Shown here piece after piece: positions 48,320-57,515 of a stretch of DNA of 64,000 nt. Origin of the DNA: Fulvimonas sp. R45 (lineage in GTDB: Bacteria; Pseudomonadota; Gammaproteobacteria; Xanthomonadales; Rhodanobacteraceae); contig NZ_JASERU010000009.1 of the NCBI RefSeq assembly GCF_030504985.1, forward strand, positions 79,535 through 143,534, written 5' to 3'. How positions within the stretch are numbered: position 1 is the first letter of the stretch; the number at the start of each line of letters is the position of its first letter. The notes beneath the pieces were generated by a model, which saw only the letters and a program-made list of their open reading frames with translations, was not told the DNA's origin and made no database searches. A program made the translations under genes and the position numbers.

Positions 48320-49731
48320 GCGCTCCACGCACTCTGTTCGAGAAGATCTGGGACGCCCACGTGGTCGCCCCCGAGACCGCCGACACCCCGGCGATCCTGT
48401 ACATCGACCTGCACCTGGTGCATGAGGTCACCTCGCCGCAGGCCTTCGACGAGCTGCGTTCGCGCGGCCTGAAGCTGCGCCGTCCCGACCGCACCCTTGC
48501 GACACTGGACCACTCCACCCCCACCCTGCCCGCCGGCGCCGACGGCGAGCGTCCCTACGCCACCGCCGAAGCCAAGGCGCAGGTGGCGCAACTGGAGGCG
48601 AACTGCCGCGAATTCGGCGTGGACCTGCACGGCTGGGACAGTGCGGACCGCGGCATCGTGCACGTGATCGGCCCCGAGCTGGGCGCCACGCAGCCGGGCA
48701 TGACCATCGTCTGCGGCGACAGCCACACCTCCACCCACGGTGCGTTCGGCGCCCTGGCCTTCGGCATCGGCACCACCGAGGTTGGCCACGTGATGGCCAC
48801 GCAATGCCTGCTGCAGCGCAAGCCGAAGACGCTGGCGATCCACGTGGACGGCGCGCTGCCGCGCGGCGTGGGCGCGAAGGACCTGATCCTGCACATCATC
48901 GGGCAGATCGGCGTGAACGGCGGCACCGGCCACGTCATCGAATACCGCGGCGCGGCGATCGAGGCGCTGTCGATGGAACAGCGCATGACGGTGTGCAACA
49001 TGTCGATCGAGGCGGGCGCGCGCGCCGGCCTGATCGCGCCGGACGAGACCACCTTCGCCTGGTTGAAGGGCCGTCCGCGCGTGCCGCAGGGCGCGGCGTG
49101 GGACCAGGCGGTAGCGCACTGGCGCACGCTGAACACCGACGACGGCGCGCGCTACGACCGCGAAGTGCGCATCGACGCCAGCCAGGTGAAGCCCACCGTC
49201 ACCTACGGCACCCACCCCGGCATGGCGATCGCGATGGACGCGCCGGTGCCCGCCGCGCGCAACGCGGTCGAGCAGCGTGCGCTGGACTACATGCACAGCC
49301 GCGCCGGCCAGCCGATGCAGGGCTCCAAGGTGGACGTGGTGTTCGTCGGCAGCTGCACCAACTCGCGCCTGTCCGACCTGCGCGAGGCGGCACGCGTGCT
49401 GCGTGGCCGCCGCGTCGCCGAGGGCGTGCGCATGCTGGTGGTGCCCGGTTCCGAGGCGGTGCGCCGCGACGCCGAGGCGGAAGGCCTGCACGAGGTGTTC
49501 CGCGCCGCCGGCGCCGAGTGGCGCGTGCCCGGCTGCTCGATGTGCATCGCCATGAACGGCGACCTGGCGCAGCCCGGCCAGCTCGTCGTGTCCACCTCCA
49601 ACCGCAACTTCGAGGGCCGCCAGGGTAAGGGCGCCCGCACCGTGCTGGCCAGCCCCGCCACTGCCGCGGCCTCCGCCGTGGCCGGCGCCATCGCCGACCC
49701 GCGCGAGTACCTGACCGAGGTGGCCGCATGA
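48316..49731 (+). CDS. leuC: 3-Isopropylmalate dehydratase large subunit
   Basis: 471 aa, [4Fe-4S] aconitase family. [11 protein letters not shown]-terminus, [22 protein letters not shown], cluster cysteines in [13 protein letters not shown] (about 350) and VPGCSMC (about 410), [10 protein letters not shown]. It works with LeuD. Its stop overlaps the start of a repeat-derived ORF that reaches leuD. Confidence 0.97.
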   Translation: MSAPRTLFEKIWDAHVVAPETADTPAILYIDLHLVHEVTSPQAFDELRSRGLKLRRPDRTLATLDHSTPTLPAGADGERPYATAEAKAQVAQLEANCREFGVDLHGWDSADRGIVHVIGPELGATQPGMTIVCGDSHTSTHGAFGALAFGIGTTEVGHVMATQCLLQRKPKTLAIHVDGALPRGVGAKDLILHIIGQIGVNGGTGHVIEYRGAAIEALSMEQRMTVCNMSIEAGARAGLIAPDETTFAWLKGRPRVPQGAAWDQAVAHWRTLNTDDGARYDREVRIDASQVKPTVTYGTHPGMAIAMDAPVPAARNAVEQRALDYMHSRAGQPMQGSKVDVVFVGSCTNSRLSDLREAARVLRGRRVAEGVRMLVVPGSEAVRRDAEAEGLHEVFRAAGAEWRVPGCSMCIAMNGDLAQPGQLVVSTSNRNFEGRQGKGARTVLASPATAAASAVAGAIADPREYLTEVAA

Positions 49732-49997
49732 ACACCCACGCCGCCGCTTTTCCCCCTCTCCCCTCCGGGGAGAGGGCTGGGGTGAGGGGCCAACCTCGCG
49801 GGGCCATGAAAAGAACAAGCGCGCTTCGCATGCAGGCTCCGGCGAGCACCCGCCCCTCACCTCAATCCTCTCCCCAAAGGGGAGAGGAGGCGAATGCAAA
49901 CAGCTTGCTCATGGCGAGCACCCACCCCTCATCCGCCCCTTCGGGGCCCCTTCTCCCCGAAGGGGCGAAGGAAGTTTGCCCTTCGGAGGTTTTCTGA
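49728..49997 (+). CDS. Repeat-derived ORF bridging leuC and leuD
   Basis: 89 codons. Its ATG overlaps the leuC stop (ATGA) and its TGA overlaps the leuD ATG (TGATG), so it spans the gap exactly. The sequence is almost wholly intergenic repeat (GGGGAGAGG hairpins). No family is recognised. It may do no more than carry coupled ribosomes from leuC to leuD; it could also be chance. Confidence 0.3.
   Translation: MNTHAAAFPPLPSGERAGVRGQPRGAMKRTSALRMQAPASTRPSPQSSPQRGEEANANSLLMASTHPSSAPSGPLLPEGAKEVCPSEVF
49747..49966. repeat. Composite GGGGAGAGG-hairpin repeats between leuC and leuD
   Basis: Hairpins near 49,753-49,776, 49,869-49,889 and 49,936-49,966 (CGCCCCTTCGGGGCC type). It contains GAGGCGAATGCAAACAGCTT, the inverse of a module at about 26,910. 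Confidence 0.7.
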
Positions 49998-50569
49998 TGC
50001 GCATCCACTCCCGCACCGCCGTGCTGCCGGACGAGAACATCGACACCGACCGCATCATCCCGGCGCGCTTCCTCACCACCACCACGCGCGAGGGTCTCGG
50101 CAAGCTGTGCTTCAACGACTGGCGCTACCTGCCCGACGGCAGCGACAACCCCGCCTTCCCGCTCAACCGGCCGGAAGCCCGGGGCTGCGCCATCGTGGTG
50201 GCCGGGCGCAACTTCGGTTGCGGCTCCTCGCGCGAACACGCGCCGTGGGCGCTGCTCGACTACGGCATCAAGGCGGTGCTGTGCAGCGAGATCGCGGACA
50301 TCTTCCGCGGCAACGCGCTGAAGAACGGCCTGCTCGCCATCGTCATCAGCGAGGCCGAGCACCGCTGGCTGCTCGGCCACCCCGGCGTGGAGCTGTCGAT
50401 CGACGTGCGCGAGCAGGCGATCGAACTGCCCGACGGCGGCCGCATCCGCTTCGAGCTGGAGCCCTTTGCGCGCCACTGCCTGCTGGAAGGCGTGGACCAA
50501 CTGGGCTTCCTGCAACAGCACGCGGACGCGATCGCGGCGTTCGAAGCGCGCTTCGGGAAGGCGGCATGA
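49997..50569 (+). CDS. leuD: 3-Isopropylmalate dehydratase small subunit
   Basis: 190 aa, swivel domain partner of LeuC. AVLPDENIDTDRIIPARFL N-terminus, GRNFGCGSSREHAPWALLDYGIKAV and FRGNALKNGLL are diagnostic. ATG at 49997 has GGAGG 8 bp upstream; an in-frame ATG at 49976 is less likely. Confidence 0.96.
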   Translation: MRIHSRTAVLPDENIDTDRIIPARFLTTTTREGLGKLCFNDWRYLPDGSDNPAFPLNRPEARGCAIVVAGRNFGCGSSREHAPWALLDYGIKAVLCSEIADIFRGNALKNGLLAIVISEAEHRWLLGHPGVELSIDVREQAIELPDGGRIRFELEPFARHCLLEGVDQLGFLQQHADAIAAFEARFGKAA

Positions 50570-50598
50570 AACCCATGACACGCCACACGCTCCCTCAT

Positions 50599-50716
50599 CG
50601 TCATCCCGGCGCAGGCCGGAGGCGCTTTATCAACAGACGAAGGTCTGGTCATCCAGTGGCGATCACGTTCATCCGAGCCATGTGGCCACTGGATTCCGGC
50701 CTGCGCCGGAATGACG
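50599..50716 (+). repeat. REPIN-like repeat (copy 2) between leuD and leuB
   Basis: 118 bp, ends CGTCATCCCGGCGCAGGCC / GGCCTGCGCCGGAATGACG, with the GGAGGCGCTTTATCAACAGA segment identical to the nagR-nagB copy. Confidence 0.8.
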
Positions 50717-50750
50717 GCAACTCCACCACCCCGCACGAGGACACCCACGC

Positions 50751-51839
50751 ATGAAAGCCCGCATCGTCACCCTGCCCGGCGACGGCGTCGGCCCGGAGGT
50801 CACCGCCGCCGCGGTAGCCGTGCTCGAAGCCGTCGCCGCGCGCTTCGGCCACGACTTCGCGTTCGACGAACACCTGATCGGCGGCGCCGCCATCGACGCC
50901 ACCGGCGAGCCGCTGCCCGCCGCCACGCTGGCCGCCTGCCAGGCCGCCGACGCGGTGCTGCTGGGCGCGGTGGGCGGCCCGAAGTGGTCCGACCCGAACG
51001 CGCCGGTACGCCCCGAGCAGGGCCTGCTGGCCCTGCGCGCCGCGCTGGGCGTGTACGCCAACCTGCGCCCGTTGCAGGTGCATCCGGCGCTGGCCGCGCT
51101 GTCGCCGCTGAAGGACGAGAAGCTGAAGGACGTCGACGTGCTGTTCGTGCGCGAGCTGACCGGCGGCGCCTACTTCGGCGCTAAGACCAGGACCGACGAC
51201 GACGCCACCGACGAGTGCAGGTACACCGTGGCCGAGGTCGAGCGCGTCGCCCGCCGCGCCTTCGAGCTGGCGCGCGCGCGCCGCAAACACGTCACCTCGG
51301 TGGACAAGGCCAACGTGCTGGAGACCTCGCGACTGTGGCGCCGCACCGTCACCCGCGTCGCCGCCGACTACCCCGACGTGGCGCTGGAACACCAGCTGGT
51401 CGACTCGATGGCGATGCTGCTGCTGACCCAGCCCGGCCGCTACGACGTGGTGGTCACCGAGAACCTGTTCGGCGACATCCTCACCGACGAGGCCGCCGCG
51501 CTGGCCGGTTCGCTGGGCCTGCTGCCCTCGGCCTCGCTGGGCGCGGGCAGCAAGGGGCTGTACGAGCCGATCCACGGCTCCGCCCCCGACATCGCGGGCA
51601 AGGGCATCGCCAACCCGGTCGGCACCGTCCTGTCCGTCGCGCTGCTGCTGCGCCACTCGCTGCAACTGGACGCCGAGGCGCAGGCGGTGGAAGCCGCGGT
51701 GGACCACGTGCTGCGCCACGGCCCGCGCAGCCGCGACATCGGCGGCAACGCCGGCACCGATGCCGTGCGCGATGCCGTGCTGGCCGCGCTGGACGCTGCC
51801 GGCGACGCCTTCCTGCAGGGTGCCCGCGCATGCGGCTGA
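50751..51839 (+). CDS. leuB: 3-Isopropylmalate dehydrogenase
   Basis: 362 aa, NAD-dependent oxidative decarboxylation to 2-ketoisocaproate. [95 protein letters not shown] at 50751 follows GAGGACACCCACGC. Isoleucine/valine genes follow on the same strand, next being ilvC after 124 bp. Confidence 0.97.
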   Translation: MKARIVTLPGDGVGPEVTAAAVAVLEAVAARFGHDFAFDEHLIGGAAIDATGEPLPAATLAACQAADAVLLGAVGGPKWSDPNAPVRPEQGLLALRAALGVYANLRPLQVHPALAALSPLKDEKLKDVDVLFVRELTGGAYFGAKTRTDDDATDECRYTVAEVERVARRAFELARARRKHVTSVDKANVLETSRLWRRTVTRVAADYPDVALEHQLVDSMAMLLLTQPGRYDVVVTENLFGDILTDEAAALAGSLGLLPSASLGAGSKGLYEPIHGSAPDIAGKGIANPVGTVLSVALLLRHSLQLDAEAQAVEAAVDHVLRHGPRSRDIGGNAGTDAVRDAVLAALDAAGDAFLQGARACG

Positions 51840-51963
51840 TCCTGCCCCGTTTCCCCGAGCGGCACAGGGACGTGCCCGCTTTTTTGATCCGCGCCGCCTG
51901 GCCCGGCCCTACCCATCCGAACGCTTCATCCGCCCATCACCGATCCGACCGAGGAGTTTCCGC

Positions 51964-52980
51964 ATGAGCAGTACCGCCACCAACGACACGCTCGCCAACG
52001 CCCGCATCGCCGTGCTCGGCTACGGCAGCCAGGGCCGCGCGCACGCGCTCAACCTGAAGGACTCCGGCCTCGACGTCGTGGTCGGCCTGCGCAAGGGCGG
52101 CCCGTCCTGGAACCGCGCCTACACCGACGGCTTCGCCGTGATGGAGCCGGCCGAGGCGGTGCGCGGCGCCGACCTGGTCGCCGTGCTCACGCCCGACATG
52201 GTGCAGCCGGCCGTCTACAAGGAGGCCATCGAGCCGAACCTCAAGCCTGGCGCCGCGCTGCTGTTCGCGCACGGCTTCAACGTGCACTTCAGGCAGATCG
52301 ATCCGCGCAAGGACATCGACGTGATCCTGGTCGCGCCGAAGGGCCCGGGCGCGCTGGTGCGCAGCGAATACGAGCGCGGCCGCGGCGTGCCGTGCATCTG
52401 GGCGGTGCACCAGGACGTCAGCGGTCAGGCCGAGGCCAAGGCCAAGGCCTACGCCGACGGCATCGGCGGCGGCCGCGCCATGCTGATCAAGACCGACTTC
52501 AAGGAAGAGACCGAGACCGACCTGTTCGGCGAGCAGGCCGTGCTGTGCGGCGGCGCCAGCTCGCTGGTGCAGGCCGGCTTCGAGACCCTGGTGGAAGCCG
52601 GCTACCAGCCGGAGATCGCCTACTACGAGGTGTTGCACGAACTGAAGCTGATCGTCGACCTGTTCTACGAAGGCGGCATCACCCGGATGCTGGAGTTCGT
52701 CTCCGAGACCGCGCAGTACGGCGACTACGTCAGCGGCCCGCGGGTGATCGACGCCGGCGTGAAGGAACGCATGAAGGGCGTGCTGAAGGACATCCAGGAC
52801 GGCACCTTCGCGAAGAACTGGATCGCCGAGTACAACGCCGGCCTGCCCAACTACAAGCAGTACAAGCAGGCCGACCTGGAGCACCCGGTCGAGCTGGTGG
52901 GCAAGAAGCTGCGCGCGCGCATGCCGTGGCTGCAACCCGCCGCGCCGAAGGCCGCGGAACCGCTGAAGAAAGTCGGCTGA
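51964..52980 (+). CDS. ilvC: Ketol-acid reductoisomerase, class I
   Basis: 338 aa. Converts acetolactate to dihydroxyisovalerate (and the C6 analogue) with [97 protein letters not shown] with the metal-binding Asp/Glu residues. It is the short class I form, unlike the duplicated E. coli enzyme. ATG at 51964 follows GAGGAG. Confidence 0.97.
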   Translation: MSSTATNDTLANARIAVLGYGSQGRAHALNLKDSGLDVVVGLRKGGPSWNRAYTDGFAVMEPAEAVRGADLVAVLTPDMVQPAVYKEAIEPNLKPGAALLFAHGFNVHFRQIDPRKDIDVILVAPKGPGALVRSEYERGRGVPCIWAVHQDVSGQAEAKAKAYADGIGGGRAMLIKTDFKEETETDLFGEQAVLCGGASSLVQAGFETLVEAGYQPEIAYYEVLHELKLIVDLFYEGGITRMLEFVSETAQYGDYVSGPRVIDAGVKERMKGVLKDIQDGTFAKNWIAEYNAGLPNYKQYKQADLEHPVELVGKKLRARMPWLQPAAPKAAEPLKKVG

Positions 52981-52990
52981 AGCCGCTTTG

Positions 52991-53092
52991 CTCCTCCCCC
53001 TGCGCAGCAGGGGGAGGCTGGGAGGGGGTCGGTTTTGATTTCCGGATCGAAAGCCCCCCTCCCCAACCCTCCCCTGCAATGCAGGGGAGGGG
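52991..53092. repeat. CTCCCCCTGC/GCAGGGGGAG repeat (copy 2)
   Basis: CTCCCCCTGCGCAGCAGGGGGAG and CCTCCCCTGCAATGCAGGGGAGG hairpins flank GCTGGGAGGGGGT. It lies between ilvC and the VOC gene. Confidence 0.75.
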
Positions 53093-53129
53093 GAACGACA
53101 ACAGCATCAAACACCCAACGAGGTCCGCC

Positions 53130-53474
53130 ATGAAACGTTTCCACATCGCCCTGGCCGTTGCCGACCTGGACGCCTCCATCGCCGACTACAGCGCACGCCT
53201 GGGCCAGCCGCCGCAGGCCGTGGTCGCCGGCACCTACGCGATGTGGCGCACCGACCTCCTCAACTTCTCGATCAACCAGCAACCCGAACATGCCGGCAAG
53301 CTGCGCCACGTGGGCTTCGAGGACGACGAGGCGCGCGGCTTCAGCAGCGACGCCGACGTCAACGGCATCGCGTGGGAGCACTTCTCCGCGGTGGCGCAGG
53401 ACCTGCGCATCATCTCGACCTACGGCGTGCCCGTGCGCACCGTGCCGACCGAGGACGAACTGATCCGCAACTGA
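53130..53474 (+). CDS. Small VOC (glyoxalase/bleomycin-resistance fold) protein inside the ilv operon
   Basis: 114 aa. KRFHIALAVADLDASIADYSARLGQPPQ is the first beta-alpha-beta-beta-beta unit of a VOC protein, then LLNFSINQQPEHAGKLRHVGFED. A conserved His is near the start (FHIAL) and another in RHVGF. The family includes lyases, dioxygenases and binding proteins; no activity can be named. It sits co-directionally between ilvC and ilvB with repeats on both sides. ATG at 53130 follows ACGAGGTCCGCC. Confidence 0.8.
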   Translation: MKRFHIALAVADLDASIADYSARLGQPPQAVVAGTYAMWRTDLLNFSINQQPEHAGKLRHVGFEDDEARGFSSDADVNGIAWEHFSAVAQDLRIISTYGVPVRTVPTEDELIRN

Positions 53475-53482
53475 CATCGAAC

Positions 53483-53570
53483 TCCCTCCCCTGCTCGCAG
53501 GGGAGGGTTGGGGTGGGGTGCCCCTGGCTTGCCCCTCCCTCCCGACCTCCCCCCGCAAGCAGGGGGAGGA
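53483..53570. repeat. CCTCCCCTGC/GCAGGGGGAGG repeat (copy 3)
   Basis: CCCTCCCCTGCTCGCAGGGGAGGG and CTCCCCCCGCAAGCAGGGGGAG hairpins flank a GTTGGGGTGGGGTG tract. It separates VOC gene and ilvB. Confidence 0.75.
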
Positions 53571-53597
53571 GAAATCCACCGTAAACAGGAACCCATC

Positions 53598-55466
53598 GTG
53601 ACCACCCCAACGCAGACGGCCCTCGCCGCCACCGGAACCGACCATCACCCACTCGCCGGCCAGCCGATGACCGGCGCCGAGGTGGTGGTACAGGTACTCG
53701 CGGACGAGGGCTGCGGCGTGCTGTTCGGCTATTCCGGCGGCGCGATCCTGCCGGTGTACGACGCGGTGTTCCGCTACAACGCCGGTCACCCGCAGGCCGA
53801 CGGCCGCGAGCCGATGCCGCTGGTGGTGCCGGCCAACGAACAGGGCGCTGGCTTCATGGCCGCGGGCTACGCGCGCGCCTCGGGCAGGGTCGGCGTGGCC
53901 ATCGTCACCTCCGGCCCCGGCGCCACCAACATGGTCACGCCGATCCGCGACGCGATGGCCGACTCCATCCCGCTGGTGGCGATCTGCGGCCAGGTGCCCA
54001 CCTCGTCGCTGGGCAGCGACGCGTTCCAGGAGGCGCCGGTCAGCAACATCATGGGCGCCTGCGCCAAGCACGTGTTCCTGGTCACCGAGGCGGAAACGCT
54101 GGAGGCCACGCTGCGCACCGCGTTCGAGATCGCGCGCAGCGGCCGCCCCGGCCCGGTGGTGGTGGACGTGCCGAAGAACGTGCAGAACGCCGCGCTGCGC
54201 TTCGACGGCGCCAGCCGCCTGCCGATCCCCGGCTACCGCGCGCGCCTGCGCGCGGCGGAGAACGCGCGGCTGGACGACGAGGCCTGCGCGCGCTTCTTCG
54301 CCGCGCTGGCGCAGGCGAAGCGGCCGCTGGTCTATGCCGGCGGTGGCGTGGTCGCGGCCGGCGCCGCGCCCGCGCTGCGCGCCTTCGCCGAGGCCTTCGG
54401 CCTGCCGGTGACCACCACCCTGATGGGCCTGGGCGGCTTCGACACCACCCACCCGCAGGCGCTGCACATGCTGGGCATGCACGGTACCGCCTACGCCAAC
54501 TACGCGGTGGAGGACTGCGACTTCCTGCTCGCGCTGGGCGCGCGCTTCGACGACCGCGTGGCCGGCGTGCCCGACAAGTTCGCGCCCGGCGCGACGTTCA
54601 TCGCGCAGGTCGACATCGATCCCGCCGAGGTCGGCAAGGTGAAGCCGGCGGACTGGCACCACGTCGGTCCGCTCGCCGCCGCGCTGGAACGCCTCACCCG
54701 CTACGGCCAGGCGCGCGGCATCCGGCCACCGCTGGACGACTGGCACGCCCACGTCGCCGCGCTGAAGCGCGACCACGCGATGGACTACGACCGCGAAAGC
54801 CCGCTGATCCAGCCGCAGGCGGTGATCGAGGCGATCAACCGCCGCACCCGGGGCCGCGCCGTGGTCAGCACCGGCGTGGGCCAGCACCAGATGTGGGCGG
54901 CGCAGTACTTCGATTTCAGGGAACCGCGCCAGTGGCTCACCTCCGGCTCGATGGGCACGATGGGCTTCGGCCTGCCCGCGGCGATCGGCGCGCAGTTCGC
55001 GCGGCCCGACGCGCTGGTGCTCGACATCGACGGCGACGCCAGCATCCGCATGAACCTGGGCGAGCTGGAGACGGTGACCACCTACGGCCTGCCGCTGAAG
55101 GTGGTGGTGCTGAACAACGTCGGCGACGGCATGGTGCGGCAGTGGCAGAAGCTGTACTTCGGCCACCGCTTCGCCGCCTCCGACAAGAGCCTGCACCGCA
55201 AGGACTTCATCAAGGCCGCCGAGGCCGACGGCTTCGCCTGGGCGCGGCGGCTGGAGGACAAGGCGGCACTGGAAGCCACCATCGAGGACTTCCTCGCTTT
55301 CGACGGCCCGGCGTTCCTGGAAGTGATGATCGACCCGGATGCCGGCGTGTACCCGATGGTCGGGCCCGGGGCGACCTATGCGCAGATGATCACGGGGGAG
55401 TTCATCGCGTCGCGCGGGGCGGTCCCCGTCGAGGCTGTCGAGGTTCCCTCGACTTCCATGTTCTGA
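53598..55466 (+). CDS. ilvB: Acetolactate synthase large subunit
   Basis: 622 aa, ThDP enzyme forming acetolactate/acetohydroxybutyrate. Catalytic Glu in VPANEQGAGFMAAGYARASG, GPGATNMVTPIRDAMADSIP, FQEAPV, SGSMGTMGFGLPAAIGAQ, ThDP-metal motif IDGDASIRMNLGELETV. GTG at 53598 has AGGA about 10 bp upstream; the first 25 residues are a poorly conserved extension. It pairs with the small ACT subunit encoded at 55632. Confidence 0.95.
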   Translation: MTTPTQTALAATGTDHHPLAGQPMTGAEVVVQVLADEGCGVLFGYSGGAILPVYDAVFRYNAGHPQADGREPMPLVVPANEQGAGFMAAGYARASGRVGVAIVTSGPGATNMVTPIRDAMADSIPLVAICGQVPTSSLGSDAFQEAPVSNIMGACAKHVFLVTEAETLEATLRTAFEIARSGRPGPVVVDVPKNVQNAALRFDGASRLPIPGYRARLRAAENARLDDEACARFFAALAQAKRPLVYAGGGVVAAGAAPALRAFAEAFGLPVTTTLMGLGGFDTTHPQALHMLGMHGTAYANYAVEDCDFLLALGARFDDRVAGVPDKFAPGATFIAQVDIDPAEVGKVKPADWHHVGPLAAALERLTRYGQARGIRPPLDDWHAHVAALKRDHAMDYDRESPLIQPQAVIEAINRRTRGRAVVSTGVGQHQMWAAQYFDFREPRQWLTSGSMGTMGFGLPAAIGAQFARPDALVLDIDGDASIRMNLGELETVTTYGLPLKVVVLNNVGDGMVRQWQKLYFGHRFAASDKSLHRKDFIKAAEADGFAWARRLEDKAALEATIEDFLAFDGPAFLEVMIDPDAGVYPMVGPGATYAQMITGEFIASRGAVPVEAVEVPSTSMF

Positions 55467-55471
55467 AGCTT

Positions 55472-55592
55472 TCCCCTCTCCCCCCGGGAGAAGGTGGCCC
55501 GAAGGGCCGGATGAGGGTTCGGCCGAAGCGCAACGCCCCGCTCCGCCCGCACCCTCGCCCGCCTGCCGGCACCCTCTCCCGGAGGGAGAGGG
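55472..55592. repeat. GGGGAGAGG-type repeat between ilvB and ilvM
   Basis: TTCCCCTCTCCCCCCGGGAGAAGG ... CACCCTCTCCCGGAGGGAGAGGG, flanking GCCCGAAGGGCCGGATGAGGG. It fills almost all of the 165-bp gap. Confidence 0.65.
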
Positions 55593-55631
55593 ATTCACCA
55601 CCGGACGATCCGGATCATGTGGAGCGTTGCC

Positions 55632-55910
55632 ATGAAACACACCCTGTCCATCCTGCTGCAGAACGAATCCGGCGCGCTGGCGCGCGTGGCCGGCCTGTTC
55701 GCCGCGCGCCACTGCAACATCGACGCGCTCACCGTGGCCGCCACCCACGACCCGTCGGTGTCGCAGCTCACCCTGGTGCTGCACGGCAGCGCCGCGGTGC
55801 TGGAACAGATCGTGCGGCAGACGCGCAAGCTGGTCGACGTGATCGACGTCAACACGCTGTCGCTGGTCGGCGACGACAACGCCCCGCTGGCGCTGGCCAC
55901 CCAGCCGTGA
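55632..55910 (+). CDS. ilvM: Acetolactate synthase small (ACT) subunit, short form
   Basis: 92 aa. KHTLSILLQNESGALARVAGLFAARHCNIDALTVAATHD is an ACT domain with the valine-site pattern; it stops after one ACT domain, so it is IlvM/IlvN-like rather than a full-length IlvH (about 160 aa). ATG at 55632 has GGAG 10 bp upstream. Its stop overlaps the GTG of ilvA (GTGA). Confidence 0.9.
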   Translation: MKHTLSILLQNESGALARVAGLFAARHCNIDALTVAATHDPSVSQLTLVLHGSAAVLEQIVRQTRKLVDVIDVNTLSLVGDDNAPLALATQP

Positions 55911-57475
55911 ACGCACGGGCCGCCGACGTCGCCGAAGCCGGCGCGGCCGCCGCCGACCGCGAACTGCTGCGCCGCGCCCGCGCCGCACGCGTCTACGACG
56001 TGGCGCGCGAAAGCGCGCTGGAGGACGCCCCGCTGCTCTCCGCGCGCCTCGGCGCACGCGTGCTGCTGAAACGCGAGGACCAGCAGCCGGTGTTCTCGTT
56101 CAAGCTGCGCGGCGCCTACAACCGCATGGTGCAGCTCGGCGCCGCGCAACGCGCGCGGGGGGTGGTCGCCGCCTCCGCCGGCAACCATGCGCAGGGCGTG
56201 GCGCTGGCCGCGGCGAAACTGGGCGTGCATGCCGTCATCGTGATGCCGGTGACCGCGCCGCAGGTGAAGATCGACGCGGTGCGCCGCTTCGGCGGCGACT
56301 GCGTGGACGTCGTGCTGGCCGGCGATTCCTACAGCGACGCGCAGGCCGCCGCCGCGCGCATCGAGGCCGAGCGCGGCCTGGTGTTCGTGCATCCCTTCGA
56401 CGACCTCGACGTGATCGCCGGCCAGGCCACCGTGGGCCTGGAACTGCTGCGCCAGTGCCCCGAGAACCTGCACGCGGTCTTCGTGCCGGTCGGCGGCGGC
56501 GGCCTGCTGGCCGGCGTCGCCGCGTGCCTCAAGGCCGAGCGTCCCGAGGTGAAGGTCATCGGCGTGCAGGCGGTCGATTCGGATGCGATGGCACGCTCGC
56601 TGGAAAGCGGCGCGCGGGTGACGCTCGACGAGGTCGGCCTGTTCGCCGACGGCACCGCGGTGAAGCGCGTGGGCGAACTCACCTTCGCACTGTGCCGCCG
56701 CCACGTCGACGCGATGCTGCGGGTGGACACCGACGCGCTGTGCGCCGCGATCCGCGACGTCTACCAGGAAACCCGCTGCGTGCCCGAGCCGTCCGGCGCG
56801 CTGGCGCTGGCCGGGCTGAAGCAGTACGCCGCCGCGCATGCCGGCACCGACGGCGCGCTGGTCGCGGTGGTCTCCGGCGCCAACATGAACTTCGACCGCC
56901 TGCGCTTCGTGGCCGAGCGCGCCGAGGTGGGCGAGCAGCGCGAGGCGGTGTTCGCGGTGACCATCCCCGAGGAACGCGGCAGCTTCCGCCGCTTCTGCGC
57001 CGCGCTGGGCCGGCACGCCATCACCGAATTCAACTATCGCATCGGCGACGCCGCCCGGGCGCACCTGTTCGTGGGCGTGCAGACCGCCGGCTCCGGCGAG
57101 CGCGAGGCGCTGGCCGCCGCGTTCCGGGCGCAGGGCTTCGACGTGCTCGACCTCACCGGCGACGAGCTGGCCAAGCTGCACCTGCGCCACATGGTCGGCG
57201 GCCGCTCGCCGCTGGCGCGCGACGAGCGCCTGTACCGCTTCGAATTCCCCGAGCGTCCCGGCGCGCTCACCCGCTTCCTCGGCCACATGCACCCGGACTG
57301 GAACATCAGCCTGTTCCACTACCGCAACCAGGGCGCCGACTACGGCCGCATCCTGGTCGGCATCCAGGTGCCCGCGGACGAGCAGCCCGCATTCCGCCGC
57401 TTCCTCGACACGCTGGGCTACCCGCACCGGGACGACAGCGACAACCCCGCCTACCGGCTGCTGCTGCGCAGCTGA
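55907..57475 (+). CDS. ilvA: Threonine deaminase (biosynthetic)
   Basis: 522 aa. Converts threonine to 2-ketobutyrate, the entry to isoleucine. PLP lysine in [13 protein letters not shown] (about 62), [25 protein letters not shown], then two C-terminal ACT-like regulatory domains (about 345-420 and 435-515), the pattern of isoleucine-inhibited enzymes. Starts at GTG overlapping the ilvM stop. It links the threonine made by thrABC to this operon. Confidence 0.95.
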   Translation: MNARAADVAEAGAAAADRELLRRARAARVYDVARESALEDAPLLSARLGARVLLKREDQQPVFSFKLRGAYNRMVQLGAAQRARGVVAASAGNHAQGVALAAAKLGVHAVIVMPVTAPQVKIDAVRRFGGDCVDVVLAGDSYSDAQAAAARIEAERGLVFVHPFDDLDVIAGQATVGLELLRQCPENLHAVFVPVGGGGLLAGVAACLKAERPEVKVIGVQAVDSDAMARSLESGARVTLDEVGLFADGTAVKRVGELTFALCRRHVDAMLRVDTDALCAAIRDVYQETRCVPEPSGALALAGLKQYAAAHAGTDGALVAVVSGANMNFDRLRFVAERAEVGEQREAVFAVTIPEERGSFRRFCAALGRHAITEFNYRIGDAARAHLFVGVQTAGSGEREALAAAFRAQGFDVLDLTGDELAKLHLRHMVGGRSPLARDERLYRFEFPERPGALTRFLGHMHPDWNISLFHYRNQGADYGRILVGIQVPADEQPAFRRFLDTLGYPHRDDSDNPAYRLLLRS

Positions 57476-57515
57476 AGACGCCGTTACAACCCACGACCAT
57501 TCCCCGGAGCCACCG

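Noticed and set aside
52851..56057. 1068-codon minus-strand ORF
   Set aside because: Antisense to ilvB, whose motifs are complete.
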